Program-made: the position numbers and the translations under genes
In this document: positions 1-9,785 of the stretch, piece after piece
How positions within the stretch are numbered: the stretch's first letter is position 1
How the letters are laid out: each line of letters opens with the position of its first letter
From: Sulfitobacter faviae
GTDB taxonomy: Bacteria; Pseudomonadota; Alphaproteobacteria; Rhodobacterales; Rhodobacteraceae
DNA length: 64,000 bases
Assembly: GCF_029870955.1 (NCBI RefSeq)
Contig: NZ_PGFQ01000001.1
Span: forward strand, 2,604,001-2,668,000
Direction of reading: 5' to 3'
Notes under the pieces: model-generated
The model's input: the letters and a program-made list of their open reading frames with translations, nothing else
Database searches by the model: none
What the model was told of the DNA's origin: nothing

Positions 1-795
1 CGCGAGAACCTGATGTTGCTGGTCACAGGCAGCCAAGGGGAACGCCGCGCGGCCTCGGCGCAACTGGCCCGGGGCAAGTATCAGGGGATCGAATTGAAAG
101 AGGGCGATCTCTTCCTCTTTTCGTCGAAAACCATTCCGGGCAATGAGCGTGGCGTGATCGGCATCATCAACCAGTTCTCGGAAAAGGGCGTGGATGTCGT
201 TGATGACTCCTCGGGCCTCTACCACGTTTCGGGCCATGCCAACCGCCCCGATCTTGAAACGCTGCATGCCATCGTGAAGCCTCAGGTCCTGATCCCCATG
301 CATGGGGAGCATCGCCACCTGCGCGAACACGTCAAGATCGCCGATGCCAAGGGCATCACCGGCGTTCTGGCTGTGAACGGCATGATGGTGGATCTGTCGG
401 GCAACCAGCCCAAGGTGGTCGAACATGTCGACACGGGCCGCATGTATCTAGACGGTTCGGTTCAGGTCGGCGCGCTGGATGGTGTGATCCGCGACCGTAT
501 CCGCATGGCGCTGAACGGCCATGCCACGGTGACGCTGATCCTCGATACCGATGACGAGCCTTTGGGTGAGCCTTGGGTCGATCTGATGGGCCTGCCGGAA
601 ACGGGCCGCTCCAACGCGCCGCTCGTCGATGTGCTGGAACAAGACCTCAGCCAATGGCTGAACCGTCAGAAAGCCGCAACCCTGCGGGATGACGACAAGC
701 TGAATGACGGTTTGAAAAAGGTCGCGCGGCAGTCGTCCTATGACGAAATCGGCAAGAAGCCCGAAGTCACCGTGGTGGTCAGCCGTCTGAGCTGA
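1..795 (+). CDS. rnj: Ribonuclease J, C-terminal part (cut by window edge)
   Basis: The reading frame is open from base 1, so the start lies outside the window; 264 residues are visible. RNase J is a Zn-dependent metallo-beta-lactamase/beta-CASP RNase with endo- and 5'-exonuclease activity in mRNA decay and rRNA maturation. The visible part holds the end of the beta-CASP region (SGHANRPDLETLH, around residues 75-87) and the conserved PMHGEHRHLREH block (around 98-109), whose histidines are typical of the active site, followed by the C-terminal domain. The last 17 bases overlap the 3' end of the opposite-strand gene. The family call is firm. Confidence 0.93.
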   Translation, partial: RENLMLLVTGSQGERRAASAQLARGKYQGIELKEGDLFLFSSKTIPGNERGVIGIINQFSEKGVDVVDDSSGLYHVSGHANRPDLETLHAIVKPQVLIPMHGEHRHLREHVKIADAKGITGVLAVNGMMVDLSGNQPKVVEHVDTGRMYLDGSVQVGALDGVIRDRIRMALNGHATVTLILDTDDEPLGEPWVDLMGLPETGRSNAPLVDVLEQDLSQWLNRQKAATLRDDDKLNDGLKKVARQSSYDEIGKKPEVTVVVSRLS

Positions 796-1441
796 CCTCC
801 GCCTCACCGCTGCACATATAGACCGCGCCGCCCACCGCTACCACGCTTACCCCCGTGGCCGCAAGGGCGGCGGGGGTCGACAGGGCAGTGGCTAGCGTGC
901 TGCCTGTCGTCGCCAAATTGGCGCTGAGGGCAGAGGCCCCTCCCGTCAAAATGAACGCCCCCGATTTATGCGCCACGGCGCGGAGGTTGTCCGGCTGGCT
1001 GAGCCTGTCAACGGCGGAGCGCGCGATGTTCTTGCTGATCTCGACAGTCTCTTCCTTGGTGGTGTTCACCCGCTCGCAGAAAGTCTTCTTGCAATAGCCG
1101 CGATAGTTCCGCGCGCCGGGGATCAAGAAGTGCCCGTCTTCGGGCGTGGCGGTCAGGCAGTAGCCGTCGATCTGATCCAGCGGCACAGTGGTGGCGAGGT
1201 AGTCGAACAGCACCCCGCTGTCGCAGGCGGGCGGCGTGCCCCAAAGCTTGCTCCACTTCCGCGCAGGCCAATTCATCAGACGCTCGCGGGTGCCGACTTC
1301 TTCGGCGAAATTGGCGAAATTCTCGGCCTCCACCACAACTTCGGCGCCATTGACCTCGGCCCGGCAGCGTTCGGCGCTGGCGGGGGCGGCGGTAAGGGCG
1401 GTCAGGGCAAGGGCGAGGGCGAAGAGGGCGGGGCGCAGCAT
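779..1441 (-). CDS. Exported protein of unknown function
   Basis: I do not recognise a named family. Starting at the ATG at 1441 the protein has 220 residues and begins MLRPALFALALALTALTAAP, a clear signal peptide ending near ASA-ER, so it is probably periplasmic. The mature part has several cysteines (ERCRAEV, PPACDSG, DGYCLT, GYCKKTFCERV), which could form disulfides after export. The C-terminal third (about 165-215) is Ala/Gly/Thr-rich and hydrophobic and may be a membrane or glycine-zipper-like segment. An upstream in-frame ATG at 1471 would spoil the signal peptide. Its 3' end overlaps the end of RNase J on the opposite strand by 17 bases. Confidence 0.7.
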   Translation of the reverse strand: MLRPALFALALALTALTAAPASAERCRAEVNGAEVVVEAENFANFAEEVGTRERLMNWPARKWSKLWGTPPACDSGVLFDYLATTVPLDQIDGYCLTATPEDGHFLIPGARNYRGYCKKTFCERVNTTKEETVEISKNIARSAVDRLSQPDNLRAVAHKSGAFILTGGASALSANLATTGSTLATALSTPAALAATGVSVVAVGGAVYMCSGEAEVSSDG

Positions 1442-1482
1442 GATGGTCCTATCCGAGGGGTTTCCTCTCACATAGCACAGAC

Positions 1483-1516
1483 GAAAAAGCCGCCAATCCC
1501 GGCGGGGATCGGCGGC
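1483..1516 (-). terminator. Intrinsic terminator after the DEAD-box helicase
   Basis: On the minus strand a stem (GCCGCC pairs with GGCGGC, extended inward by TCCC/GGGA, loop of 4) is followed by TTTTT. It lies 26 bases past the helicase stop codon. Confidence 0.7.
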
Positions 1517-1541
1517 GAATTCATGCCCGCGGTGGCGGGGT

Positions 1542-3050
1542 TCAGATGCGTTCGCGGAAGCTTAGACCGATGAAGTCTGGCGTGTGATCGCCCAGACCGA
1601 CGACACGGTTGTCATTGCCGCCCCGTTTGTCGCCCCGGCCACGTCCGCCGCGCGACTTCTTCTCGTCCTTGTTGCCGCGGCCCGACTTGCGCTCGTCCTG
1701 CGTGGCCTCTGCCTTTTCGGGCTGCGCTTTATCGTCGGTTTTGGCGTCGACCTTGGTCTCAGCCTTCTCGGCCTGCGGTTGCTTGCCCTCGGCGGGGGCC
1801 TCGACGGGCTTGTCGGCCTTGCGGCTGCGCGAGCGGGTCCGTTTGGGCTTGTCATCGGACTTGGCCGGTGCGTCGGAGGTCTCCTCGGCGGGTTTGGCTT
1901 TGCCAAGCGGGTTTTCGATGCGCGGGATTTCCTTTTGCACCAGACGCTCGACATCCTCGAAGTTCTTCTCGTCGCGCGGCTGGCAGATCATGATCGCCTT
2001 GCCATCGCGGCCCGCGCGGCCGGTGCGGCCAATGCGGTGAACGTAGTCTTCGGCATGGCTCGGCACGTCGAAGTTGAAGACATGGCTCACGCTTGGCACA
2101 TCAAGGCCACGCGCTGCAACGTCGGAAGCCACGAGGAAGCGCAACTCGCCACCCCGGAACCCTTCGAGCGTTTTGGTCCGCTGGCTCTGGTCCAGATCGC
2201 CGTGGATCGGGGCTGCGTCATAGCCGTATTTCTTTAACGACTTAGCGACGATATCCACGTCCATCTTGCGGTTGCAGAAGATGATCGCGTTGGTGCATTT
2301 CTCGCCTTCGGCGTCGATCAGCAGGCGCAGCAGCTTGCGCTTCTCGCTCGCCTCGCGGTCCTTGCGCGAGCCTTTGAACATGACGACGCCCTGTTCGATA
2401 TTCTCGCTCGTGGTCGCCTGACGCGCCACTTCGATCCGCTCAGGGTTGCTGAGAAAGGTGTTGGTGATCCGCTCGATCTCGGGCGCCATGGTGGCCGAAA
2501 AGAACAGCGTTTGCCGGGTGAAGGGCGTGAGGCCGAAGATCCGCTCAATGTCCGGGATAAAGCCCATGTCGAGCATCCGGTCGGCTTCGTCCACGACCAT
2601 GACCTTGACGTCCGACAGGATCAGCTTGCCGCGCTCGAAATGATCCAGAAGGCGGCCCGGTGTGGCGATCAGTACGTCGACGCCCTTGTCGATCAGCTTG
2701 TCCTGCTCTTTGAAGGAGACGCCGCCAATGAGCAGCGCTTTGGTCAGTTTCAGATGCTTGGAATAGGTGTCGAAGTTCTCGGCCACCTGTGCGGCCAACT
2801 CCCGCGTGGGGCAGAGCACGAGGCTCCGCGGCATCCGCGCGCGCGCCCGGCCACGGGCGAGAAGTGACAGCATCGGCAGCGTGAAGCTGGCTGTTTTGCC
2901 GGTGCCGGTCTGGGCGATGCCCAAGACGTCACGACCTTCAAGAGCGGGGGGAATGGCGCCCGCCTGAATAGGTGTGGGCGATTCGTAGCCAGCCTCATCA
3001 ATAGCTTTGAGGACCTTGGCATTCAGGTTCAGATCGGTAAATTTTGTCAT
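1542..3050 (-). CDS. DEAD-box ATP-dependent RNA helicase, RhlE-like
   Basis: A 502-residue SF2 helicase that unwinds RNA with ATP, likely in ribosome assembly or mRNA decay. Visible motifs in order: AQTGTGKT (residues 46-53, motif I), PTRELA (81-86), TPGR (130-133), DEAD (154-157), SAT, the V motif SDVAARGLD and the VI motif HRIGRTGRAGRDG. After about residue 395 comes a long low-complexity tail rich in K, E, A and D ending in RGG-like repeats, usual for RNA-binding tails of alphaproteobacterial RhlE proteins. The start MTKFTDLNLN is chosen because it begins the Q-motif region; about 60 further upstream in-frame residues have no helicase character. Confidence 0.93.
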   Translation of the reverse strand: MTKFTDLNLNAKVLKAIDEAGYESPTPIQAGAIPPALEGRDVLGIAQTGTGKTASFTLPMLSLLARGRARARMPRSLVLCPTRELAAQVAENFDTYSKHLKLTKALLIGGVSFKEQDKLIDKGVDVLIATPGRLLDHFERGKLILSDVKVMVVDEADRMLDMGFIPDIERIFGLTPFTRQTLFFSATMAPEIERITNTFLSNPERIEVARQATTSENIEQGVVMFKGSRKDREASEKRKLLRLLIDAEGEKCTNAIIFCNRKMDVDIVAKSLKKYGYDAAPIHGDLDQSQRTKTLEGFRGGELRFLVASDVAARGLDVPSVSHVFNFDVPSHAEDYVHRIGRTGRAGRDGKAIMICQPRDEKNFEDVERLVQKEIPRIENPLGKAKPAEETSDAPAKSDDKPKRTRSRSRKADKPVEAPAEGKQPQAEKAETKVDAKTDDKAQPEKAEATQDERKSGRGNKDEKKSRGGRGRGDKRGGNDNRVVGLGDHTPDFIGLSFRERI

Positions 3051-3198
3051 GTGCGTCCGAGTTGAGCGGACACTGACTTGGCCCGCGGCAGCAATACAAG
3101 CCGGCCCGAATGGCCCAAGGGCGGCATTTGCCGCGGCATGTTGCGAAAGCGCATAGCAAGTTGCGGCCCAGCCGTCAAACACTTGCCCTCTCAAGCGC

Positions 3199-4133
3199 TT
3201 AACTTGGGAAATGGCGCGACACCTTTGCATCAAGGTCGAGATCGGCGAGACGCAGCAGACCGTGGTCCTTCAACGTTTCGCGCAGCTCAGGCGTGTCGGC
3301 GCAGACCTCATCAAAAAAGGCGCGCAATCCCGGCTCACCCCCTTCGGATTCGATCATGGAGAAGAGTTCATGCATCGACAATCCGCCGCGATCGCGGGGG
3401 CGGTTCGGAGCCAGATCGGCGCGGTAGGAGCCTTTTTCCAGCCGGTAGCGATAGGCGGCGAGCCACTCCGGCCAGCTTTTCGCGTGAAGATGCGCGAGAT
3501 CAATGCCGGGCTGCTGCTCTGGCCCGTCGATCATCGTATCGTTCTGAAAAGCGTTGTGGATCTGGAGCCGCACCTCCGCCATGCCGGTGCGAACGAAAAC
3601 TTTCCCGGCCAAATGGCTCAGAAAACCGCCTTTGACGTAGTCACCATAGGTCGGGTAAAGCGCCGAGACGATCTGGGCGCGCTCGGGGCCGTTCGGAATG
3701 AAGGCTTTGAAGGCCGTGCCATCCCGGCCAAAGCCTCCATCGGGCGGATGCGGGTGATTTTTTGTGCCGGGGGCAGGGTGGCAAGCACCTCGTCCACGGG
3801 CCGGTCAGAGACGAGGAACTCGTCCACATCCATATGGATCAGCCAATCCACATCATCTGCCCGGTTATAGGCGCGGGTCGCGTTCTGGCTTTGACGGACT
3901 TGATGCTTTTGCGGACGTTTGCCGCAAAGCCTTTGCCAATAGGCGTCATCGCAGGTGGTGACACGGATTTTCGGATGGGCCTTCAGGCTTTCGAAAGCCT
4001 CTGGGTTTTCGGCATCGAGGTATAAGTAGAGGCGATGCGCGCCCGCCTCCAAATGGTAGCCGGCAAAGCGTCGTATCTCCTCTGCGGGGGCCAGGATCGT
4101 GGCAACCAGCCCCCATTTCGTCGTCGTCGTCAT
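3199..4133 (-). pseudogene. Glycosyltransferase family 2-like protein, frame broken by one missing base
   Basis: The first part (from ATG 4133) reads like the small family-2/family-92-type glycosyltransferases of roseobacters: an N-terminal KWGLVATILAPAEEI strand and the acidic metal/sugar-nucleotide motif IHMDVDEFLV (about residues 98-107). After RPMEALAG the frame is lost. Adding one G to the GGG run (plus-strand CCC at 3723-3725) continues it as DGTAFKAFIPNGPER and on to the stop at 3199, giving 311 residues. The restored junction is natural, so a sequence error is likelier than decay. Donor and acceptor are not known. Confidence 0.75.
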
Positions 4134-4210
4134 CGCGTCTCCCCAGTTGGGGTTAGAATGCCATGATCGGCCCCGAAATCAAGGTTTTCTGCCCCCGGGG
4201 GCGGGCCGTT

Positions 4211-5839
4211 TTACACCATCATTTCCTTGGTCGCGGTCAGCTTCACATCCGGGTAATCGCGCTCTACGCGGTCGATGTCCCATTGCAGGCGGGTCAGGTA
4301 AACGATGTCGCCATCATGGTCATGCGCGATGTGCTGTTTGTTACTATCGATAAACTTATCAACGGCTTGCTTCGTACCGTTCACCCAACGGGCCGAGGTG
4401 AACTGAGACGGCTCAAACCGAACCGGCAGGCCATATTCCAACTCGATCCGGCTGGCGAGCACTTCGAATTGCAACTGGCCGACGACGCCCACGACAAACC
4501 CCGAACCGATCGAGGGTTTGAACACTTTTGCAGCACCTTCTTCGGCGAATTGCATCAGCGCTTTTTCAAGGTGTTTTGCCTTCAGCGGATCGCCCGCGCG
4601 GACCGATTGCAGCAATTCGGGCGCGAAGGAGGGGATGCCGCTCACGCGGAGCGCTTCGCCTTGGGTCAGCGTGTCACCGATGCGCAGCTGCCCGTGGTTG
4701 GGGATGCCGATAATGTCACCGGCCCAAGCCTCTTCGGCCAGCTCGCGGTCGGAGGCGAGGAACATGACCGGGTTGGACACCGTCATCGGCTTTTTCGTGC
4801 GCACATGGGTCATTTTCATGCCACGCTCGAAATGCCCCGAGGCGAGGCGGACAAAGGCCACACGGTCGCGGTGCTTGGGGTCCATATTGGCCTGCACCTT
4901 GAAGACAAAGCCCGCGACCTTTTTCTCTTCGGGCAGGATCTGGCGCGGGGTGGCAGCTTGGATCTGCGGCTCTGGCCCGTATTTGGCGATGCCTTCCATC
5001 AATTCACGCACCCCGAAGGAGTTGATGGCCGAGCCGAACCAGATCGGTGTCAGCGTGCCTTCGTGCATCGCCTTGAGGTCCAGCGGCGGCAGCAATTCGC
5101 GCGCCATTTCAAGGTCTTCGCGCAGTTTCTCAAGCAGGGCGGCGGGGACGTGTTCGGCCAGCTTTGGGTCGTCCAGCCCTTCGATCTTGATGCTGTCGGC
5201 GACGCGGTTCCGGTCGGCGCGGTCCATCAGTTCCAGCCGGTCGCGCAGCATGTCATAACAGCCCACGAAATCGCGGCCCACGCCGATGGGCCAGCTTGCG
5301 GGCGTCACGTCAATGGCGAGGTTTTCCTGAATCTCGTCAATGATTTCAAAGGTATCGCGGCTTTCCCGGTCCATCTTGTTACAGAAGGTGAGGATCGGCA
5401 GGTCGCGCATCCGGCAGACCTCAAAAAGCTTTTGCGTCTGGCTTTCCACGCCTTTCGCGCCGTCGATCACCATCACGGCGGCGTCCACTGCCGTCAACGT
5501 GCGGTAGGTGTCTTCGGAAAAGTCCGAGTGGCCGGGCGTGTCGACGAGGTTGAACCGGTAGTTGGTGTCACCGCTATGGAAGTCAAAGGACATGGCCGAG
5601 GCCGAGACGGAAATGCCCCGGTCCTTTTCCATCGCCATGAAGTCCGAGCGGGTGCGCCGCGCCTCGCCCTTGGCGCGTACCTGTCCGGCCATCTGAATGG
5701 CCCCGCCGAACAGCAGGAACTTTTCAGTCAGCGTGGTTTTGCCCGCGTCAGGGTGGCTGATGATCGCAAAGGTGCGACGGCGCGCGATCTCGGGCGGCAG
5801 GGCGGGGCGGTTTTGCGGCGTGTCCAACATCCGACCCAT
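4211..5839 (-). CDS. prfC: Peptide chain release factor 3
   Basis: RF3 is a translational GTPase that removes RF1/RF2 from the ribosome after peptide release. The 542-residue length matches the family. GTPase motifs are complete: SHPDAGKTT (G1, about 28-36), the G2 region around RGISVSASAM, DTPGHSDF (G3), NKMDRE (G4). Domain II and the RF3-specific C-terminal domain follow. The start could be Met1 (5839) or Met4 (5830); both precede LDTPQNRPALPPEIARRRTFA. RF2 is encoded far away in this window (53984), so there is no termination-factor operon. Confidence 0.96.
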   Translation of the reverse strand: MGRMLDTPQNRPALPPEIARRRTFAIISHPDAGKTTLTEKFLLFGGAIQMAGQVRAKGEARRTRSDFMAMEKDRGISVSASAMSFDFHSGDTNYRFNLVDTPGHSDFSEDTYRTLTAVDAAVMVIDGAKGVESQTQKLFEVCRMRDLPILTFCNKMDRESRDTFEIIDEIQENLAIDVTPASWPIGVGRDFVGCYDMLRDRLELMDRADRNRVADSIKIEGLDDPKLAEHVPAALLEKLREDLEMARELLPPLDLKAMHEGTLTPIWFGSAINSFGVRELMEGIAKYGPEPQIQAATPRQILPEEKKVAGFVFKVQANMDPKHRDRVAFVRLASGHFERGMKMTHVRTKKPMTVSNPVMFLASDRELAEEAWAGDIIGIPNHGQLRIGDTLTQGEALRVSGIPSFAPELLQSVRAGDPLKAKHLEKALMQFAEEGAAKVFKPSIGSGFVVGVVGQLQFEVLASRIELEYGLPVRFEPSQFTSARWVNGTKQAVDKFIDSNKQHIAHDHDGDIVYLTRLQWDIDRVERDYPDVKLTATKEMMV

Positions 5840-5933
5840 ATAGGCCGCGCCGCGACCGGGCGCAATCTGGCCATTGCTGCGAATCGCTGGGTGGCGTAGG
5901 ATGAGAACATAAGGGGTACATGGAGGGGATGCG

Positions 5934-6317
5934 ATGGAACTGAAAGAGATTGCCCGCGAATTGGTCGCGGGCTGCCGCGCGGGAAATGCTGCGGTGCGTG
6001 CGAACCTTGATCGGCTCTATGCCGACAATGCCGTCTCGGTCGAGGCGGCCGATATGGGCGGACAGGGGCGAGAGACCCATGGGGTCAAGGCGATCCACGG
6101 CAAGCACGACTGGTGGGAAAACGCGATGGAGGAACATAGTACCGAAGTGATCGGCCCGTTCTACTTTGGCGACAGCCAGTTCAGCGCGATATTCAAGGTC
6201 GATGCCACCGACAAGCAAAGCGGTGAGCGGTTCCAGATGGAAGAGATCGGCGTTTACCACGTCAAAGACGGCAAGATCGTCCGGGAGGAGTTCCACTACG
6301 CCGTCGAGGCGCCTTAA
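5934..6317 (+). CDS. NTF2/SnoaL-like small protein
   Basis: A 127-residue soluble protein with the helix-then-curved-sheet pattern of the SnoaL/NTF2 fold: an N-terminal helical stretch, a central GVKAIHGKHDWWENAMEEH, and a C-terminal run of strands ending VYHVKDGKIVREEFHY, the usual last-strand pattern of this superfamily. Members include enzymes and binding domains, so no substrate can be named. The start is the ATG at 5934, preceded by GGAGGGG about 6 bases upstream. It converges with the Hint-domain gene, overlapping its stop by 4 bases. Confidence 0.75.
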   Translation: MELKEIARELVAGCRAGNAAVRANLDRLYADNAVSVEAADMGGQGRETHGVKAIHGKHDWWENAMEEHSTEVIGPFYFGDSQFSAIFKVDATDKQSGERFQMEEIGVYHVKDGKIVREEFHYAVEAP

Positions 6318-7326
6318 CGGGTTGAGGCTTTGCGCAGCAGCGCCGCCGCGTCGGGGCGGTCTAGCAAAGCCTCTGCCAGATCAAGCCCGGCATGGGGCAG
6401 ATCGGAATGGCCGGGGATCACCTCGCCCAAGGCTTCGGACATTTCCGGCGGCAGGACCGATCGGGTGCGGCTGTCGACCAACATGGATTCGGCGGCGATC
6501 CCCTCGGCATAGATGATCTGATGCCCGTCAAAGAGCAGTTGGAAGTAGTCGACGAATCCGCCGTCCTGCACCGTCACACTGTGGCCATTGACCAGATGCC
6601 GCGCTTTGACCAGCAGTTCGGACCGACCCGCGCCCATCTCGTCACTGCGTTGATAGATGAAAAGCCGGTGATCGGGGCTGACGATCAGGTCGTGCTCGTT
6701 GTTGAGCGTGCCTGCGCGGATGCGGATCGGGGCAAACTCGCCCACCGCGCGCAGGGCACTTTGCCCGATCCAGCGCAGGGTTTGCACCCCGTCATCGCGG
6801 GTCAGGATACGGTCCCCCACGCGCAGGTCTTCGATGGGCCGTAGCTCTCCGGTGCTGAGCGAGATATGGGTGCCGCGCGTGAAAGAAACGCAGGCGAGCT
6901 GGCCGAACTTTTGCCGCGCGGTCTGGGTGTCGATGCCCACGATCCGGTAGCCCGTCTGCGGTGTCAGCGGGCCAAGCGGCAAAAGGTAAACCTCTGCCGC
7001 GTGACCGTGTTGATCGACCTCCACCAGCAGCAGCGCCTCTTGGGTCTGCCCGTCGGGTGACATCAGCGTCAGCAGGCTGTCGAGATGCAGATCGCCCCGG
7101 GGCGGCCCACGCCGGTATCCTCGGCAAGGCGGAATTGATCGCCGGGCAGGGTTAACAGGGACAGGCGCTGCGGCTCTGCCGCGCGGTCCAACTCATAGAC
7201 ATCATCCAGCACCAATTCGGCGGCAAAGGACAGCGCATCGCCCATATTGGCCCCATCGCTCGCGCGGAATTGCCCGGCGCGGTAGACGGCGAGGTTCTGT
7301 GCGGGGGCGGTGCGGCTGCGGGACAT
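6314..7326 (-). pseudogene. Hint-domain (Hedgehog/intein-like) protein, frame broken by one missing base
   Basis: The C-terminal two thirds carry a bacterial Hint domain: ACVSFTRGTHISLSTGELRPIEDLRVGDRILTRDDG is a typical Hint N-block (catalytic Cys in place at the ACVSF step), followed by SPDHRLFI and a C-terminal KARHLVNG block. Roseobacters carry many such 'Hint domain-containing proteins'; some are autoprocessing, most are uncharacterised. The N-terminal part from ATG 7326 (MSRSRTAPAQNL) is in another frame up to RLAEDTGVGRPG. One extra base in the CCCC run at 7095-7098 joins both into 337 residues (RPG-GDLHLDSLLTLM). Probably sequence error. Confidence 0.78.
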
Positions 7327-7462
7327 GACGGGCCTTTGGTTCTGGGGCTTTCGCCAGTGAGATAGGCTAGAATTGTGGCCCGGATGGGTCAAGGCTCGGG
7401 TGATTTGCTGGCATTGGCGGCGCGGCGTGGTAGGCATATGCAAATGCATAGGAGGAATCAAA

Positions 7463-8241
7463 ATGGATTTGGGAATCAAAGGGAAGAAGGCGCTGGTCTG
7501 TGCCTCGTCCAAGGGGCTCGGCCTTGGCTGCGCCGAGGCGCTGGCGGCGGCAGGGGTGAACCTTGTGATGAACGCCCGCGGCGCAGAGGCGCTTGAGGCT
7601 TCGGCCGAGCGCATCCGTCAGGAACACGGCGTCGAGGTCACCACCGTCGCGGCGGATGTGGCCACGGAAGAGGGGCAGGCGCTGGTCATCAAGGCGGCAG
7701 AGGGCTGTGACATTCTGGTCAATAACGCGGGCGGCCCCCCTCCCGGCATGTGGCAGGATTGGGACCGCGAGGATTTCATCAAGGCGCTCGACGCCAATAT
7801 GCTGGCCCCATCGCGCTGATCAAAGCGCTGGTGCCCGGAATGATGGAGCGCCGCTGGGGCCGGGTCGTCAACATCACCAGCCAGTCGGTGCGCGCGCCGA
7901 TCCCCGTTTTGGGGCTGAGCAACTCCGCCCGCACCGGGCTTACCGGCTATGTCGCGGGCACCGCGCGGCAGGTGGCGGGCAAGGGGGTCACGATTAACAA
8001 CCTTCTGCCGGGCATCCATGCGACCGACCGGGCAGATTCGCTCGACGCCAATGTGGTCAAGCAAAAGGGCATCACGCTGGACGAGGCCCGCGCCGAGCGG
8101 CAGGCGGGCATCCCCGCGGGGCGCTATGGCACGCGTGAGGAGTTCGGCGCGACCTGTGCCTTCCTTTGTTCGCAGCACGCGGGCTTCATCGTGGGGCAGA
8201 ACCTGCTGCTGGATGGCGGCGGCACCAATCTGACCATGTAA
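7463..8241 (+). pseudogene. Short-chain dehydrogenase/reductase (FabG-like), frame broken by one missing base
   Basis: An SDR oxidoreductase using NAD(P)H. The first frame gives MDLGIKGKKALVCASSKGLGLG with the dinucleotide-binding TGxxxGxG-type turn (here ASSKGLGLG), and the NNAGG motif. The second frame holds the rest: Ser of NITSQSV, the C-terminal INNLLPGIHATDR region and the LLLDGGGTNLTM end. Adding one C in the CCCC run at 7806-7809 joins them (NMLAPIALIKALVPGM) into a 259-residue protein of normal SDR length. The classical Tyr-x-x-x-Lys is replaced by SNSARTGLTGYV, where the Tyr and Lys positions are not obvious, as in a known divergent SDR group. RBS AGGAGG lies 7 bases before the ATG. 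Confidence 0.82.
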
Positions 8242-8247
8242 ATCCTC

Positions 8248-8275
8248 CATGGCCGGGGCGTGTGTCCCGGCCATG
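8248..8275 (+). terminator. Hairpin after the SDR gene
   Basis: A perfect 10-bp inverted repeat (CATGGCCGGG and its complement) with an 8-base loop, 6 bases after the stop codon. No T-run follows, so it may be an RNA-stabilising end rather than a classical terminator. Confidence 0.5.
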
Positions 8276-8384
8276 ACCCGTCGCGGCGGATCACATTCCT
8301 GACAGCAGCGGTTTCAGTGCTGGCTCGGATTGCAGGCGGCGGCTAACCCTTGTGGATCAGCTTCTCGCAAAAGGTCCGCCGCCC

Positions 8385-9743
8385 ATGCAAACCACTGTTC
8401 TTGTCCTTCTTTTCGCTGCCGTGATCCTTGCCAGCCTGTTGGTGGCACCGCGCCGCGCGACGGTCGAAGGCTTCTTTGGCGGAGCCAATGCGGCAGGCCG
8501 CGCGCCGGGGCTTTGGGTGCTGGTGCTAAGCCAAGTCACCACATGGATTTTCGCCCGCAGCCTGATGAACGCGGCGATCTTGGGCTATTTCTACGGCATC
8601 GCGGGCACGCTGGCCTATGCGGCCTATTACGGGTCTTTCCTGACGGGTGGCTTCATCGTCGGCCACCTGCGGCGCGGCGGCGCGCGGTCCGTGCAGGACT
8701 GGCTGGCGGGGCATTTCGGGAGCGCGGGGACGGCGGCCTATAACCTCGTGATCGGGCTGCGGCTGCTGTCTGAGGTTTTTGCCAATCTCTTGGTCGTCGC
8801 GCTGATTTTCGAAGCCGTCTGGCCCGGGTCGGGCACGCTTGCTGTGCTGATCGTCGCCGCCCTTGGCTTTGGCTATTCGGCGTGGGGCGGGCTGTCCGCC
8901 GCGCTGCGTACGGATGTGGTGCAGATGCTGGTCTTTCTCGTCGTCTTCGGTCTCGCGCTTGGGGCGCTGCTGCTCAGCCCGGGGTTCGAGCTTGGCGCGG
9001 TGCTGAGCGCGCGGGGAGTCTCTGGCCCCTACAACGGCTGGGTGCTCTTGGTCGTGGCGCTGTTGCAGGTCTTTTCCTACCCGGCGCATGACCCGGTGAT
9101 GATGGACCGCGGCTTTCTGGCGGATGAGGCGACCACCTGGGCGTCCTTCCTCCATGCCTTCTGGATTTCGACGCTTTGTATCATCGGCTTTGGCTTTTTC
9201 GGCATCCAAGCCAGCCTGACCGGCGCGGCCTATGAGGGTGAATTGATCGGCACATGGGGGCAAATGTTCCCGGGCTGGATCTTCGTGGCACTGATGCTGT
9301 CGCTGTTGGTCTCGGCCCTCTCGACGCTCGACTCGGCGCTCGCCTCCGCCGCGCGGCTGATGGTTGAGGAATGGCGCATCGCACCGCGCAGCCTCAGGGG
9401 CGGGCGGCTGGTGATGGCGGGGTTCATGGCGCTTGGTGCGCTGCTGACGCTTTGGGGCAACGCCACGCTCTTTGATGCCGTGGCGGTGAGCGGTACCGCC
9501 TCGATGTTCCTCACCCCCGTGCTGCTGGTGGGGCTGGTGGCGGGGCGCGCGATCCCGGTCTGGAGCTACCTTGCCGCCTTTGCCGCCGCGATGCTGGGGG
9601 CTGCGGCCTATTTCGCGCGGGGTTGGGGATGGGTCGCGGCACTTCTCCCTGAGGGGCATAAATACGAGCAATTGTTGGTGATCTGCATCTTCGTGCTGCT
9701 GGCCGGGTTCGCGGCGGTGCTTGCGGGGGCGCGGCGGGGCTGA
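8385..9743 (+). CDS. Sodium:solute symporter family permease
   Basis: A 452-residue inner-membrane protein with about 12-13 hydrophobic segments and an SSS-family layout (GFFGGANAAGRAPG after the first helix, then a LSQVTTWIFARSL segment, and a central LALGYSAWGGL-like segment reading FGYSAWGGLSAALRTDVVQM). Such permeases bring in solutes (amino acids, sugars, carboxylates, urea) with Na+; the substrate is not visible. MQTTVLVLLF at 8385 is the start because the first helix begins there; an in-frame upstream GTG adds only a short non-hydrophobic lead. It is followed 42 bases later by an ABC ATPase and two Lin0512 genes on the same strand. Confidence 0.88.
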   Translation: MQTTVLVLLFAAVILASLLVAPRRATVEGFFGGANAAGRAPGLWVLVLSQVTTWIFARSLMNAAILGYFYGIAGTLAYAAYYGSFLTGGFIVGHLRRGGARSVQDWLAGHFGSAGTAAYNLVIGLRLLSEVFANLLVVALIFEAVWPGSGTLAVLIVAALGFGYSAWGGLSAALRTDVVQMLVFLVVFGLALGALLLSPGFELGAVLSARGVSGPYNGWVLLVVALLQVFSYPAHDPVMMDRGFLADEATTWASFLHAFWISTLCIIGFGFFGIQASLTGAAYEGELIGTWGQMFPGWIFVALMLSLLVSALSTLDSALASAARLMVEEWRIAPRSLRGGRLVMAGFMALGALLTLWGNATLFDAVAVSGTASMFLTPVLLVGLVAGRAIPVWSYLAAFAAAMLGAAAYFARGWGWVAALLPEGHKYEQLLVICIFVLLAGFAAVLAGARRG

Positions 9744-9785
9744 TAGCTGGGTTTCCGAGCGATTTGATCGGATACCGCAGCCTCC

